Made by a program: the position numbers and the translations under genes
The notes under the pieces: generated by a model
What the model saw: only the letters and a program-made list of their open reading frames with translations
Told to the model about the DNA's origin: nothing
Database searches by the model: none
Shown here: piece after piece, positions 1-11,597 of the stretch
Position numbering within the stretch: the stretch's first letter is position 1
Layout of the letters: each line of letters opens with the position of its first letter
DNA from: Chrysopilus asiliformis
Lineage: Eukaryota > Arthropoda > Insecta > Diptera > Rhagionidae
Direction of reading: 5' to 3'
NCBI GenBank assembly: GCA_964034945.1
Contig: OZ035963.1
Location: 43,981,090-44,045,089 of the forward strand
Length of the DNA: 64,000 nucleotides

Positions 1-290
1 CATGAGTGTCTGTGGTAGTTCTGGTTCCAACATAGGCATTCGGAAAAGTAGCGCGAGGGGTGGGGGGAGTAAGGGGAGGGGGTAAAGTGATTTCGAAACT
101 TAGTTTTCCCTCTATGTTACTCTTTCGCGGGGAAACTACTGAACCGATTGGCGTGAAATTTGGCATAGATGTTCGTCGTGGGTCCAGCCCCAACATAGAC
201 CCATTAAAAAGTTTTTAAGTTCTTTCCGGTTTTCTTCGTATTCTAAAATTTAGACAAAAAGCTTAACCCGGCAACGACGGGTATACAAGC
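1..290 (+). mobile_element. Helitron-like element, 3' region
   Basis: The stretch ends in a short hairpin (ACCCG, 7-nt loop, CGGGT at about 267-283) followed by ATACAAGCTAG and then T. That is the usual Helitron 3' end: hairpin, CTRR, insertion before T. The final TAG is split by the mariner that follows, so the last bases lie at 1598-1600. The upstream text (about 120-230) recurs in inverted orientation at 31205-31560, and the same end recurs at 5471-5506. No Rep/helicase coding is visible. The 5' end lies outside the window. Confidence 0.6.
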
Positions 291-292
291 TA

Positions 293-1597
293 AAGGGTGG
301 TTAAATTTTAAGGGCCGATGTTGAATGTGAACCACACCTAAACGTCAAGTTTTTTTCTGCATTTCATTTGACATTTCTCAATTTCAGACTAACTCAATTT
401 GAACCATGGAAAGATACACAATCGAGCAACGCGTTAAAGTTATTCAGGCTTATTATGAAAATGGGCGTTCAAATCAAAATGCATATCGTGCACTTCGTGA
501 TTTTTTCGGTCAATTTAATCGTCCAAATGTGCGTACAATCGGAAAAATCGTGCAAAAATTTGAGCAAACCGGGTCTATAGGAGATGTGAAAACACCAGTG
601 AATGCTCGTACAGCTCGTACTGCAGAAAATATTGCTGCTGTTCGCGATAGTGTGGCTGAAGAGCCGTCCACCTCAACTCGTCGTCGTGCCCAACAATTGC
701 ACCTCCCACGCTCGTCGTTGATGAACATTATGCATAAAGACTTGCATTTACACGCTTACAAGGTGCAATTGACTCAAGAACTAAAGCCTCTTGAACATTT
801 CAAGCGTCGTCAATGGTCAGAATGGTGGCAAGAAATGGCAACAGTGGATGATCAATTTTCGAAGAAAATCATCTTCAGTGATGAGGCACATTTTCACCTC
901 AGTGGATTCGTCAATAAGCAGAACAGCCGCATTTGGGCGAATGATAATCCAAGAGTGATTGTCGAAAAACCAATGCACCCACAAAGAGTGACTGTTTGGT
1001 GCGGTTTATGGGCTGGCGGCATCATCGGGCCGTATTTTTTCCAAAATGAGGCCGGTCAGGCAGTTACTGTGAATGGTGTTCGCTATCGTGAGATGATAAC
1101 GAACTTGTTATGGCCCGAATTGGAAGATATGGATGTGGACGATATGTGGTTTCAACAGGACGGTGCCACTTGCCACACAGCTACCGAAACAATCGCTCTT
1201 TTGCGCGACAAATTTAATGGCCGTGTTATCTCACGTGGTGGCGATGTCAATTGGCCGCCAAGATCATGTGATTTGACACCGTTGGACTTCTTTCTTTGGG
1301 GTTATTTGAAAGAAAAGGTGTACGTCGATAAGCCAGCAACAATTCAAGAGCTAAATGATGAGATAATTCGGCACATTAACGGCATAGAACCTCAATTATG
1401 CCTCAGCGTCATCGAAAATTTGGACCATCGGATGGAGGTGTGCCGCCGAGGTCGCGGCGGCCATTTGGCCGATATTTTGTTCCATACATAATTGAACCAT
1501 AGCAATATTATCATAATAAAAATAAATGACAATAATTTCCTAAATAATTCGTGTTTTATTCAAAATCAACATCGGCCCTTAACATGTAACCACCCTT
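293..1597 (+). mobile_element. Complete mariner-type element, 1305 bp
   Basis: Inverted repeats of about 35 bp bound the element. The left begins AAGGGTGGTTAAATTTTAAG and the right, reversed, AAGGGTGGTTACATGTTAAG; both continue GGCCGATGTTGA. TA dinucleotides at 291-292 and 1598-1599 are the target duplication. One long open frame fills the centre, with a polyadenylation-like AATAAA just after it. Removing the element restores the Helitron-like 3' end CTAGT, so the mariner came in after that element. Near-identical ends and an undamaged frame suggest a young copy. Confidence 0.95.
406..1491 (+). CDS. mariner-type transposase, DD36D
   Basis: The 361-residue protein would cut the transposon at its inverted repeats and paste it into TA sites in the nucleus. 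Residues 1-110 form the DNA-binding part, with helix-turn-helix-like segments (VKVIQAYYENG near 11-20 and PNVRTIGKIVQKF near 40-52). The DDE/D catalytic core follows: D159 in IIFSDEAHF, D252 in WFQQDGATCHTA, and D289 in RSCDLTPLDFFLWGY. Thirty-six residues separate the last two, unlike the 34 of classical mariner. The length fits the IS630-Tc1-mariner superfamily. The start follows ACC and is the first ATG of the open frame. The frame has no stop or shift, so it may still be functional. A relative sits at 63195-63885. Confidence 0.93.
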   Translation: MERYTIEQRVKVIQAYYENGRSNQNAYRALRDFFGQFNRPNVRTIGKIVQKFEQTGSIGDVKTPVNARTARTAENIAAVRDSVAEEPSTSTRRRAQQLHLPRSSLMNIMHKDLHLHAYKVQLTQELKPLEHFKRRQWSEWWQEMATVDDQFSKKIIFSDEAHFHLSGFVNKQNSRIWANDNPRVIVEKPMHPQRVTVWCGLWAGGIIGPYFFQNEAGQAVTVNGVRYREMITNLLWPELEDMDVDDMWFQQDGATCHTATETIALLRDKFNGRVISRGGDVNWPPRSCDLTPLDFFLWGYLKEKVYVDKPATIQELNDEIIRHINGIEPQLCLSVIENLDHRMEVCRRGRGGHLADILFHT

Positions 1598-1621
1598 TAG
1601 TTTCTAAATCGGCCGTTTTGA

Positions 1622-1942
1622 CATCGCCAAAGGATGTAAATGACCTTCGTGAGAAGGCTGATATGAAGCGAAAGAGATTGGAGAGAAAAGGTGATAAACC
1701 ATAATCGAAAAAGCAAAAAAAAATCGTGTCAAATCGAAGACATCACAGAAGAAACAACCATCTTCAACCTATTATGAGGTGGAAGAATACATCGATTTCT
1801 GCATAATTTGTAAGAAAAATATGCCAAAAAAATGAACCGCCGAAATACCATCCATTGCAACGTGTGCGATCGAGCTGTTCACTTGGGATGCTCCGGAATG
1901 ACTGCAAGTTACGGGACTTGCGAACATTGCGTTTCGGACTGA
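1622..1942 (+). pseudogene. C-terminal zinc-finger fragment of a transposase-like protein
   Basis: A lysine/arginine-rich stretch (DLREKADMKRKRLERKG) is followed, after frame changes, by a cysteine/histidine cluster: FCIICKK, then HCNVCDRAVHLGCSG, then GTCEHCVSD and a stop. The C-x2-C pairs plus H-x2-C resemble a PHD-type finger such as those ending some insect DNA transposases and transposase-derived genes. At least two frameshifts and a stop separate the parts, so it is decayed. An AATAAA and a short A-run follow at about 1987-2010. The parent family cannot be fixed from this piece. Confidence 0.5.
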
Positions 1943-2814
1943 TTTTCATTGCAATTTTTCACTTCATTTCACTTTGTCTGTTATATAATAAATATATGAA
2001 TCAAAAAAAAAAGTTTGTCTATCACATTTTTCCATTTTTAATCGATTTACAAAGTGGTCCACAATACCCCGAGATTTTTCAAAATCGCAAAAACGCCATT
2101 TTTGCACCAACTGATAAAACTTGTATAATTTAATACAATTTGACCGAACTGCTGTGACCCAAAGAAAGGTTATTTATCGTACTACAAATTCAAGCTTTGA
2201 AATTTTCAGAAAAAGTTATTTTTTTGCGAGTTTTTAGCCAAAATGAAAATGCGGTCCAGAAACCCCAGTCTCCCCTACATTTTATTTAAAAAAAATAACT
2301 TCAATGAAATTTTGTAGATTTTTTTACAATTTGAAACATATAATGAATAATATACTGTACACTTTGGTATTTTAGTCGATGTTCCAAATATCATATTCAA
2401 TTGGAGTGACAGGACTGGCAGCTTTTTTTTAAAATTATGTTAAGATTAATTTCGATTGCAATTGGATAAGTGACCAGAAAAGACAAGTGGAATCAAATAA
2501 ATTAAGTTGAAATTCAGCTTAATTACAATGAAGAGGTATGTAAAAGCACATTGGATACATTTTGGATACTCTTTTGACAAAAAAGTGGATACAAAAAATT
2601 TGGCCCATGCGACATCCTTGCTCAACATGCCAGTGCGGGTTGAGCAGAGCCTCTATTAACCATAGAATCTCTTTCTGTCCACGTATATCCTCCCCTTTTA
2701 GACAAACCTTAATTAACGAATTCCGAAAATCTGGGACCAGAGAACTTTGTTCCGCTGTCGGCCCTTGTGTATGTGTTGGTTCAATATTTTGGTTTGTTCT
2801 GTGCGAGTAAACCG
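1943..2814. other. No gene seen
   Basis: AT-rich sequence with homopolymer runs. I see no coding signature, terminal repeat or RNA gene here. Confidence 0.5.
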
Positions 2815-3052
2815 AATATCTCAAAAACGGTGCACCTTATCACAAAAAAGTGCAAGAACAAAAGTTATTTAGGATATGATTCTACATAAAACTCCCATAC
2901 ATCAAGATCCGATTGGAAAAAATTCTAAAAAAATCTAATTAGAAAGTTTGACTTCAAACTGGAATTTTGATACAACTGTTCGCCGTTTACTTAAATCACC
3001 ATGGATTTTTAATAATTGCCAGATTGGCAATTATAGCTTTTGTTATGTTTTA
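2815..3052 (+). mobile_element. DINE-like (Helentron) element, 5'-truncated copy
   Basis: This matches the 3' half of the family described at 5797-6459: AATATCTCAAAAACGGTGCA near the start, AAAACTCCCATACATCA in the middle, then the terminal hairpin ATTGCCAGATTGGCAAT and TATAGCTTTTGTTATG. The front half with the TCTG microsatellite is missing. Confidence 0.8.
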
Positions 3053-5470
3053 AATAAAAATTTGTTTCCTTAATATCCTTTTCACTAAAATTTCTTACTT
3101 AAATATCTATTGGCGATGGTTTTCGGCGGATCCACGTCTTCTGGCCGTCTCTACGAGACAGACACCTTGCTTTTTTATTTAAAAGGTGTTGCACAATACA
3201 AAAATTGACAAAAATTTATATGAGAAATGGGTAAATAACTGTATAGTATCTATATTTACTTTTAGAGCCAAAAACACACATATTCCTCTCACTTACGATA
3301 TAAATAAGATATCGCTGTCAAAATTTTATGGCAAGTAGAGGACATCAGTACTAACAACATACTAAAATTGAATGAGTCGTTTTTTTAATTTTGGCAACAA
3401 TTCAACATGCCCGATAATTCAACATGTCCGGTCCTACCCTACCAAAGTAAATACCAAAATACTTTCAGAATCAAATTACTGGTGGCTTTTAACTTTTACA
3501 AATTTTTTTCTCATCTGGAATATTTTTGTCTGTTTCATAATAATTTCAATTCAAGTGCCGGATTTCTCACGGTGAACTATTTATACACGGTGCACTAAAA
3601 AAAATGATATTAAATATTTATTGAAGCAATGGAGAATTAGACAATTTTTTGATAGGAGGCATCACATTTTGGTTCCAAGAATTCAATGTCGAACCATCAT
3701 CAGACGAACACATTGAATCTGTGGTCAAAATGGGGAAATCCATGATCAAATAAAATTGTCTGTGCTCAAAACAAAAATATTAATAGAAATTCAGAACCAG
3801 TTAATGTACCCCCGGTTGGGAAACACTGCTCTAGAACTCTTGGTGACGATGCCTAGTATATAGCATCTAGGGGAATATACTACTGAGGGAAAAAAGATAT
3901 TGTTATGATTTCATTTATTAATAGCATAGAATTCATTTTTTAAATCTTTTATTCATTGATACATTACATATGTATATGTTTCATCCGTAAGTTTTCCAGT
4001 AATTGCCAAAAAACGCCTATTTGCATGAAAACCATTAATATTGCTAAAAATCCAATTATTGCCCAAATAAAAAAATAGGTGTCAAATATTTCTCAGTTCT
4101 ACAAATCTACAAAGTTTTATTAAAATCGGAGAGTGACACTATTTTTTGTTTGTTACAAAAGTAACGAATAGTCCACCGCTAAAGATTTATTCTCGATTAT
4201 CTTATTCACTCGTTACAAGTTACCCCAACACGACAAGCCAAGCTAAACAAAAACAAACTAAAACTCAAATTTACTTTGTTTGGTTTTACCGATGGCTTTT
4301 GCGTCCATCCAACAGTGCTGTCAGAGACATAGAATAGGGAAACAATAAGAAAACCCAAACCAAGTATCACTATCTGTGCTTTGAGTTTTCATTCTTGCGG
4401 AACCGATAGAATCGATAACACGAAAAATCTCAATCTATGCTTTGTGGTCCATTGTTCGGTCTAGGCAGAGAAAGTAAGTATTCGGTAAATTTGCACAATA
4501 CCATGTAATCGTGCAAATATACCAAATGCATGATTATTACGATTATGACGAGTAACAATGCAGGGCTCGAGCAACGATTACAAAAGAGTGGTGTATTGAT
4601 GGTGTATTTTAAACGTTTCTTTTTCTGTGGGCATCAGTAAGTCAGTAAGAAAATGTACTTCAAAAATTACGAAATTTTAAATATTTGCGTCGATATAGGC
4701 TTCAAGCAATTCCGGGGAAATTTGCTAAAACTTGACAACTACCTACATTTTTCAAATTAAAAAAAAATTTCAAAAAAATATGACAAAATTTTTCTTTTAC
4801 TGATTATTTTCAAGTTTAAATTAACGTTTAAAATAAATATTTAATTAACGAACAAACTAAAAATTTTATCATGCCACATTTTTTTAATGTTTTAAATTGC
4901 TTTGTTGAAAATTTGAAAAATGTATTTATCAAGTTTTGGCGAATTTCTACAGAATTAGTTCAATGGATGAATAAAAGTACCGAATAAAAAGTAACGATTA
5001 CCTTCCCAAAAGCAACGACTGAGTTTCGGATCATAAAAGTAACGAACTCAGTCCATCACTAAGTGACATTACCAAGGGTATGCTTGTGAGTGGGACGTGA
5101 GTGGGACGTTAAACAGTACTGAGGGTATACAATATTGGGGTTTCAATGTACATATCACTCAACTCAAAAATGAGCAATTTTGAGTTAATGGTGCAGAATG
5201 ATTCAAAAGTGATATATTTTGTTTAATACAATCTTGCTCTTAGACGTCAGTCTTTGTATTTTTATAATTTTATGACCTGCGTTGAAAGTTTTATTACATA
5301 CATATAAGACATAGCCGAAAGTTTTTTGGCATGCAGGTGTTTCATCCGCGCACGGCTGCTTAAAGCCAACAAAACCTACCACAGCGGAGATACTAAAGAA
5401 AATATACAACTTTGCTGATAATTTAATCAGTTGATTACAAAAAAAAAAAAGTTCAAAAAAAATTTAAAAA
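3053..5470. other. No gene seen; weak hAT-end-like repeats
   Basis: AT-rich and without supported genes. Two similar motifs lie about 880 bp apart in the same orientation, reading on the minus strand TAGCGGTGGACT at about 4172-4183 and TAGTGATGGACT at about 5050-5061. Each is followed by TTCGTTACTTTT. They resemble hAT termini, but no paired inverted end or target duplication was found. Confidence 0.35.
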
Positions 5471-5506
5471 ACTTAACCCGGCAACGACAGGTATGCAAGC
5501 TAGTTG
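5471..5506 (+). mobile_element. Helitron-like 3' terminus
   Basis: The sequence AACCCGGCAACGACAGGT, then ATGCAAGCTAG and T, matches the 3' end at 267-290 apart from a few changes that weaken the hairpin. Only the terminal few tens of bases are recognisable. Confidence 0.5.
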
Positions 5507-5564
5507 GTAATAAAACTGTTTAGGACGCATTTATACATCAGCTGCGCTCACAAAAGAAATATAT

Positions 5565-5692
5565 AAAAGCGGATATAATTAGTAAAGTTGTTAATGCTAG
5601 TCCAACAAAAGCAAAAAGGATTCTGAAGAGCATACCAACACCAAGCGAAGAAATAAAATTCACACCTGAGGCATTGGCGCTATTCCTGGATT
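5565..5692 (+). pseudogene. Transib transposase N-terminal fragment
   Basis: The open stretch reads ...VVNASPTKAKRILKSIP...FTPEALALFLD and stops. It parallels the N-terminal part of the Transib transposase relic at about 49125-49250 in this window (TEASPNRVERMIQSI...TDESALALFLDLGL), sharing the ASP..R/K..R.(I/L) and ALALFLD signatures. The catalytic core and the CACTATG-type ends are missing, so it is a short fossil of a related but different Transib. Confidence 0.55.
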
Positions 5693-5796
5693 AATAAAAA
5701 AAAAACAACAACAAAAAACGAAACAACAATATATTGAAAAACAAAAATTCCAAATTGAAATTCCACAGCCGTTTGAAATCTTCGTGACTATTTTTT

Positions 5797-6459
<663 letters not shown>

Positions 6460-6479
6460 GAAAAATATGAAGATCCTAT

Positions 6480-7785
6480 AGAACCGCGCCGGCAAAGCCG
6501 GGGTTGTTCGGGAAAGACGGGAAAAGGATATTTACGTCATCCTTACAGGACCTTCCGTTTCTAATTTCGAAAATCTAACACCGGATTCGTAATCAGCGAC
6601 CCGAAAACCCACTGATTCAATTTTTCCCGGAAAAAATGGGAAAAGGGATATTTGCGTTATTCTTACAGGACATTCCATTATCCTTACAAGGATGGAGTAG
6701 TAAAAATATTGAACTGTCACCGGAACTACGCAAGGTGACAAAATGTCATCTTCCTAGGTTGCATAGTTTCGGAGATATAAGGTTCCAAAGATTCCAGAGA
6801 TAGACACATAGCCAGCCAGGTCACGACACATCAACTTAATAGAAAGTGTATAAAAATGGATGTTTGTTTGTTTGCTTGTCTGTCTGTTTGAGATTACAAA
6901 ACTCAAAAACTACTGGACAAATTTTTACGCGGTTTTTTGCAAAATGATCTGCGTGCAACGCAGCACACTTTATATTTTCACAACAACACGCGATTTATAA
7001 AAACATTTTTTGTGAAACTTTAAACTTGTTTTTTACTTTTTAGTGCATTTTGTATAAGGTTATAAAACTTGTTTTTTAAAGTGTTTTTTTTTATTTTATA
7101 CTTTTTAGTCTTGAATTAGCCTACCAAAAACCTCCAGAAAAGATCTTTCGCGGGAAATTTGAGCAAAAGGAAACTCACGTTATCTTTGCAGGACATTCCG
7201 TTATCATTACAGAATTTTAAATATCAGTCGGAGTCAGCGGCCCCAAAAACCACTAAATGAGTTTTTCCCCGGAAAATGTGAGCAAAACCGATACTCACGT
7301 CAACCTTACAGGACATTCCATTATCCTTAGAGAATTTTAAATGTCAGAATCGGATTCAGCGACCCCAAAAACCCCCTAATGCATTTTTTTTCCCGGAAAA
7401 AATGGGAAAAGGATATTTGCGTCATCCTTACAGGATCTTCGAATTTTGAAATTCCAACACCGGATTCGTGATCAGCGACCCCAAAAACCCTATAATGCCA
7501 ATTTTTCCGGGGAAGAATCGGAAAAAGGATATTTTCGTTATCCTTACAGGACCTTCCGTTTCTAATTTCGAAAATCTATCACCGGATTCGTAATCAGCGA
7601 CCCGAAAACCCACTGATTCAATTTTTCCCGGAAAAAATGGGAAAAGGGATATTTGCGTTATTCTTACAGGACATTCCATTATATTATCCATACAAGGACG
7701 GAGTAGTAAAAATATTGAACTGTCACCGGAACTACGCAAGGTGACAAAATTTCATCTTCCTAGGTTGCATAGTTTCGGAGATATA
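6480..7785. repeat. Helitron-like minisatellite and partial copies
   Basis: This is a mosaic of the family seen at 34247-37179. Minus-orientation minisatellite units (GGATCAGCGACC-type and ATCCTTACAGGACCTTCC) lie at about 6525-6690 and 7190-7690. A plus-orientation start (TATAAAAATGGATGTTTG, then ACAAAACTCAAAAACTACTG) lies at about 6850-6960. A segment of about 250 bp is duplicated: 6560-6810 closely matches 7575-7785 plus 8297-8335. No gene is supported. Confidence 0.7.
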
Positions 7786-8294
7786 CCCCCGTCGCACACT
7801 TCAGCTAAGCGAGCTCAACTGCGTGAGCTAAGTTTCTCGCTGAAAGTAAAATCCTTAGCATTTGCATTGGCGACCGCACACTTCAGCGAAACTATGAAAC
7901 TACATCGCGTAGTCATGGGCGACGCGGACTAAGCTCGCTCGCGTAGTTCAGACCTCAACTACGCGAACGACTTCGCTGGCATCGCTGACACTCACATATA
8001 AATATTTTCGGCGTTATACAGTGTAGAATCGGTGTTTGCAAAAGTGTAGTATTTTGTGGACATAACAGTGTAAGGAAAACGTGAAAATTGAATTCTTTTG
8101 CGGAATATTTTCAATCGCGTTAAATAATTTATATCTAAAATTGGCTGCAGATAAAGTGGAAAAATGCATATATTTACCGAAAATATCGCCGCGTAGCTTA
8201 GCTCAAGTGTGCAACGAGGTGAGCTAACCCAGCTAGGCTATGTAACTATAGCTAGCCTCGCTCACATAGCTTAGTTGAAGTGTGCGACGGGGGT
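7786..8294. mobile_element. MITE with CCCCCGTCGCACACTTCA termini
   Basis: The 509-bp element has terminal inverted repeats starting CCCCCGTCGCACACTTCAGC on the left and ACCCCCGTCGCACACTTCAA on the reversed right. The flanks read GGAGATATA on the left and TAAGGTTCC on the right. The duplicated segment at 6771-6786 reads GGAGATATAAGGTTCC without the element, which is an empty site and implies a TA duplication. There is no coding capacity and the superfamily is uncertain. Confidence 0.9.
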
Positions 8295-8296
8295 TA

Positions 8297-8893
8297 AGGT
8301 TCCAAAGATTCCAGAGATAGACACATAGCCAGACAGAAAATAAAAAGTATGTATGTAAATATCACGAAAACGTTTGTTAATATAACGAAATCATTTGTCC
8401 CCCATGGGCCGACAAAATATTTTGTTATCGGAACGACGTCAATTTTGTTAAATTTTTGTATTTCATTTTTAAAAAAAAATTTTAATATTACAAATATTTT
8501 GTAAATACATATTACAAATATTTTGTAAATATTACAAAAACAAATCTCTCTTGTTGATATGGAATCTCTTTCTGTTTCTTGCTTAGTGTGTGTTCATAGA
8601 ATTTAATATATGCACCTAATGAGCGGAAATTGTTTTAGTGTGATGACTTTAAAAATTAAGAGATGCTTGTTTGTTTCTGATAGTTTCTATATTGAATATT
8701 CGTATGGAGGAAATGTTGAAATGAAAATAATTTATTTTGAATGATTTTTCTTACAAAAACTTCAAACGAATGAAATCTCTCGACGAATGTTGTTGTTTTA
8801 CCTCGAAAAAATACTATTCGCGTTTAGTATTTTTCGAAAATGGGAAAAAATTATCGAAATCTGAAAAAAATTGGCATAAAAAATATTTCAAAA
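8297..8893. other. No gene seen
   Basis: After the resumed repeat flank (to about 8335) the sequence is AT-rich, with a short imperfect repeat of ATATTACAAATATTTTGTAA near 8490-8535. Nothing coding is visible. Confidence 0.5.
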
Positions 8894-9416
8894 CATAACA
8901 AAAGCTATAATTGCCAATCTGGCAATTATTGAAAACCCGTATGGTGATATTCGTACCAAAATTCCACTTTGAAGTCAAACTTTCCAATAAGATTTTTTAA
9001 AATTTATTCCAATCGGATTTTGATGTAAGGGAGTTTTATGTAGAATCATATCCTAAATAACTTTTGTTCTTTTTTGTGGACTTTTTTGATAAGATGCACC
9101 GTTTTTGAGAGATTCGCAAAAAACGTTTTCGTTCGTATGGGGGGTACCCCCCCTAATGGTCCATTTTTGCCCATTAACGAACTTAGCCTCGCATTTTACG
9201 AAAAACGGACCTGTGCCAAATTTCAAGTCTCTAGCTCAATCCGTGCGCCCGCAATCCGCGCCACAGACAGACAGACGGACGGACATGCTAAATTCAACTT
9301 TCTTCATCATTCTAAACACACTGGTGTAATTTATTTTTGTGTGCGATGACGAGATCTTGGCGTTACAAACGGTAAGGCAAAGTTAATATACCCTTTGGTT
9401 TCACCATACGGGTATA
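8894..9416 (-). mobile_element. DINE-like (Helentron) element
   Basis: Full-length minus-strand copy. The hairpin end (CATAACAAAAGCTATAATTG) is at 8894 and the TATACCC start at about 9416. The microsatellite is reduced to about four units. The GGGGGGTACCCCCC palindrome core is kept at about 9138-9152. Confidence 0.85.
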
Positions 9417-9580
9417 ATTATTGGAATCGCTTTAAAATCGAGTTTTTAGAACTGGCGAATCGACAAACAAAATCGTCGCCATTTTTTCGTCATGCACAAG
9501 TGTGGCGCAGTTCTACTAGTAGTCTAATTATAAAATTTCAGTAATATTTACGAATACAAAATTATTTCTTTCTGTGCAGG

Positions 9581-10350
9581 CAGCCAGCCAGGTCGCGACA
9601 AATCAACTTAATAGAAAGTGTATAAAAATGGATGTTTGTTTGTTTGCCTGTCTGTCTGTTTGAGATTACAAAACTCAAAAACTACTGGACAAATTTTTAC
9701 GCGGTTTTTTGCAAAATGATCTGCGTTGCCAGATTTTTAGCTATGTTAGATATTTGAAACTCGAAAGAGAAAGTCCTGTAAGCATAACGCAAATATCCTT
9801 TCTCCCATTTATCCCCGGAAAATTCGGCATTAGGGGTTTTCCGGGATCGCTGATCACGAATCCGGTGTTGGAATTTCAAAATTCGAAACAGAAGATCCTG
9901 TAAGGATAATGAAAATATCCTTTTTCCCATTCTTCCCCGGAAAAATTGGCATTATAGGGTTTTTGGGGTCGCGAATCCGGTGTTGGAGTTTCAAAATTCG
10001 GAACAGAAGATCCTGTAAGGATAACGCAAATATCCTTTTTCTAATGTTGTCTCCGAAAAACTTGCTTTAGGGTGTTTCCGTGGTCGCTGATCACGAGTTG
10101 GATGTTGGAATTTCAAAATTCGAAACAGAAGGATAACGCAAATGTCCGTTTTCCAATTTCTCTCTCAAACACTGGCTTTGGGAGGTTTTCAGAGTCGCTG
10201 ATTACGAATCCGGCGTTTCAGTTTCAATAACTCTAACGGAATGTCCTGTAAAGACAACATTTTTCCCCAAAAGTTTTTAAGTTATTTATGGTTTTTTGGC
10301 ATTCTAAAATTTATACAAAAAACTTTAAGCTGGCAACGTAGGGTCTGCTA
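9581..10350 (+). mobile_element. Helitron-like element with degenerate minisatellite
   Basis: It starts near TATAAAAATGGATGTTTGTT (about 9621), passes through four or five diverged minisatellite units (GATCACGAATCCGGTGTTGG and relatives) and ends GGCAACGTAGGGTCTGCTAG before T. This is the same 3' terminus as at 35699 and 37179. It is non-coding. Confidence 0.65.
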
Positions 10351-10868
10351 GTAACACATAAGACTAAATATGAATTTCAAAAAAAAAAACTCATACAATA
10401 CATAAGTACATTTTAATAATAAATATACTGAAATCACATAAACTATCGGCCCGATTCCAGAATCCGTCGTAGCTTTATTACGAAGAACTAACTACGTAAC
10501 GAATACGAAGAAATCAGTATTCCACGATCCGAACGGAATTGAACTTAGTGGTGCCTGATTAAAAACTGATTTCGAAAAATGAATGGCTTTGTAAAAAGGT
10601 CCCTATGCAAAACTCATAAGGAATAGATTTCTGACATGGAATAGTTTCGTGAAAAATATCACTTTCTTGACTTAAAACTAAAAATTGTTATTAGTAATGG
10701 ATTCTGCAGCGTTTGCAATTTTGTGTCTGGAAGAAGATTCATCGAAGCGAAGGACTTTGATAATGAAACGAAAACGACAGCAAATAGCGAATACTTAGGA
10801 ATACTCACATTGCTCTTTTTTCTAAAATAATTCCTCTCAATTTGTTAAAAGTTACACTTATACTAAAT

Positions 10869-11597
10869 CAGACGTGGGCAAGAGAAAATTAAAACGGGCC
10901 AAACATATACCAACAAGCCAAAATAGACTTCAGAAAATCAAGTACACTGTGAGAAAATGTCTTTTATAAAGTCCCGTCGCTGAAACATTTATTGTGCTGT
11001 GCGATTTTTAAACTGACTACAAACGAAGCTTTTTTTATTGCTTTCGAATTACATGACTTAGTTTTCTGCTCTGGTATAACATTAGCAGTGCATATAGTTT
11101 TCTTTAGAAACTCTTCTTTTAATTTTGCAAAAAATAATTTTCTCCTTTCACCATCAAAATCAAAATCCCTTTTGTGCTTGGCTACATAATGCCTTTGCAT
11201 TGCATATTTTTTGATGTGGGAAAGCTTAAGAAAACAAACCAACCATTGTACGGCCTGTCCAGGGATTTCTACAAAAAAAAAATCCTCCTCCTATTGATCT
11301 TTGAAGTTTCTATTATTATAGAAACGCTTCATATTTATTTCAGTGTATATGCGCAAATAGCAAACACAACCTACTTAGTGGAGTGCCTGATGGCGAATGA
11401 CATGAAAACAACTCAGAGCGACCGATGGCTGTGCTGTGATGTGTTTTCGCTCATCGCTGTGAAAGTAGAGAGTTACAAGCACTGTGTAAGCATGATACTG
11501 AATTTGGCCCAGTTGCAATTGTATTTGGCCCAGTTGCAATTGTATTATTTCGGTTCTCTCAAACTGGGCCAAAAAGGCCACACTTTGCCCATGTCTG
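10869..11597 (-). mobile_element. hAT element nested in the Harbinger-like element
   Basis: The ends CAGACGTGGGCAAG and, reversed, CAGACATGGGCAAA are flanked by the exact 8-bp duplication TACTAAAT (10861-10868, 11598-11605). The related Harbinger at 57738-58418 reads continuously across this point, proving the insertion. It contains a transposase N-terminal fragment on the minus strand. A 20-bp unit (TTGGCCCAGTTGCAATTGTA) is tandemly duplicated near 11505-11545. Confidence 0.93.
10964..11242 (-). pseudogene. hAT transposase N-terminal fragment (GTF2IRD2-like)
   Basis: The 92-residue open stretch contains IKKYAMQRHYVAKHKRDFDF, then AIKKASFVVSLKIAQHNKCF and SDG. This pattern is the N-terminal region of hAT transposases related to GTF2IRD2 and similar domesticated genes: a BED-like zinc-finger tail with H-x4-H, then the (K)CSF.(V/L)..(K/I)IA....PF.(D/E)G motif. 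A stop falls where F-I-K would be expected, and the catalytic domain is absent, so it is a relic. Confidence 0.6.

Noticed and set aside
4146..5069. hAT element between TGGACT..TTCGTTACTTTT motifs
   Set aside because: The two motifs are in the same orientation and no inverted partner or duplication was found.
5203..5409. 68-residue minus frame with a hydrophobic start and several cysteines (PCADETPACQKTFGYVLYVC)
   Set aside because: It resembles a small secreted protein superficially, but the cysteine spacing matches no family I know and it stands alone; chance cannot be excluded.
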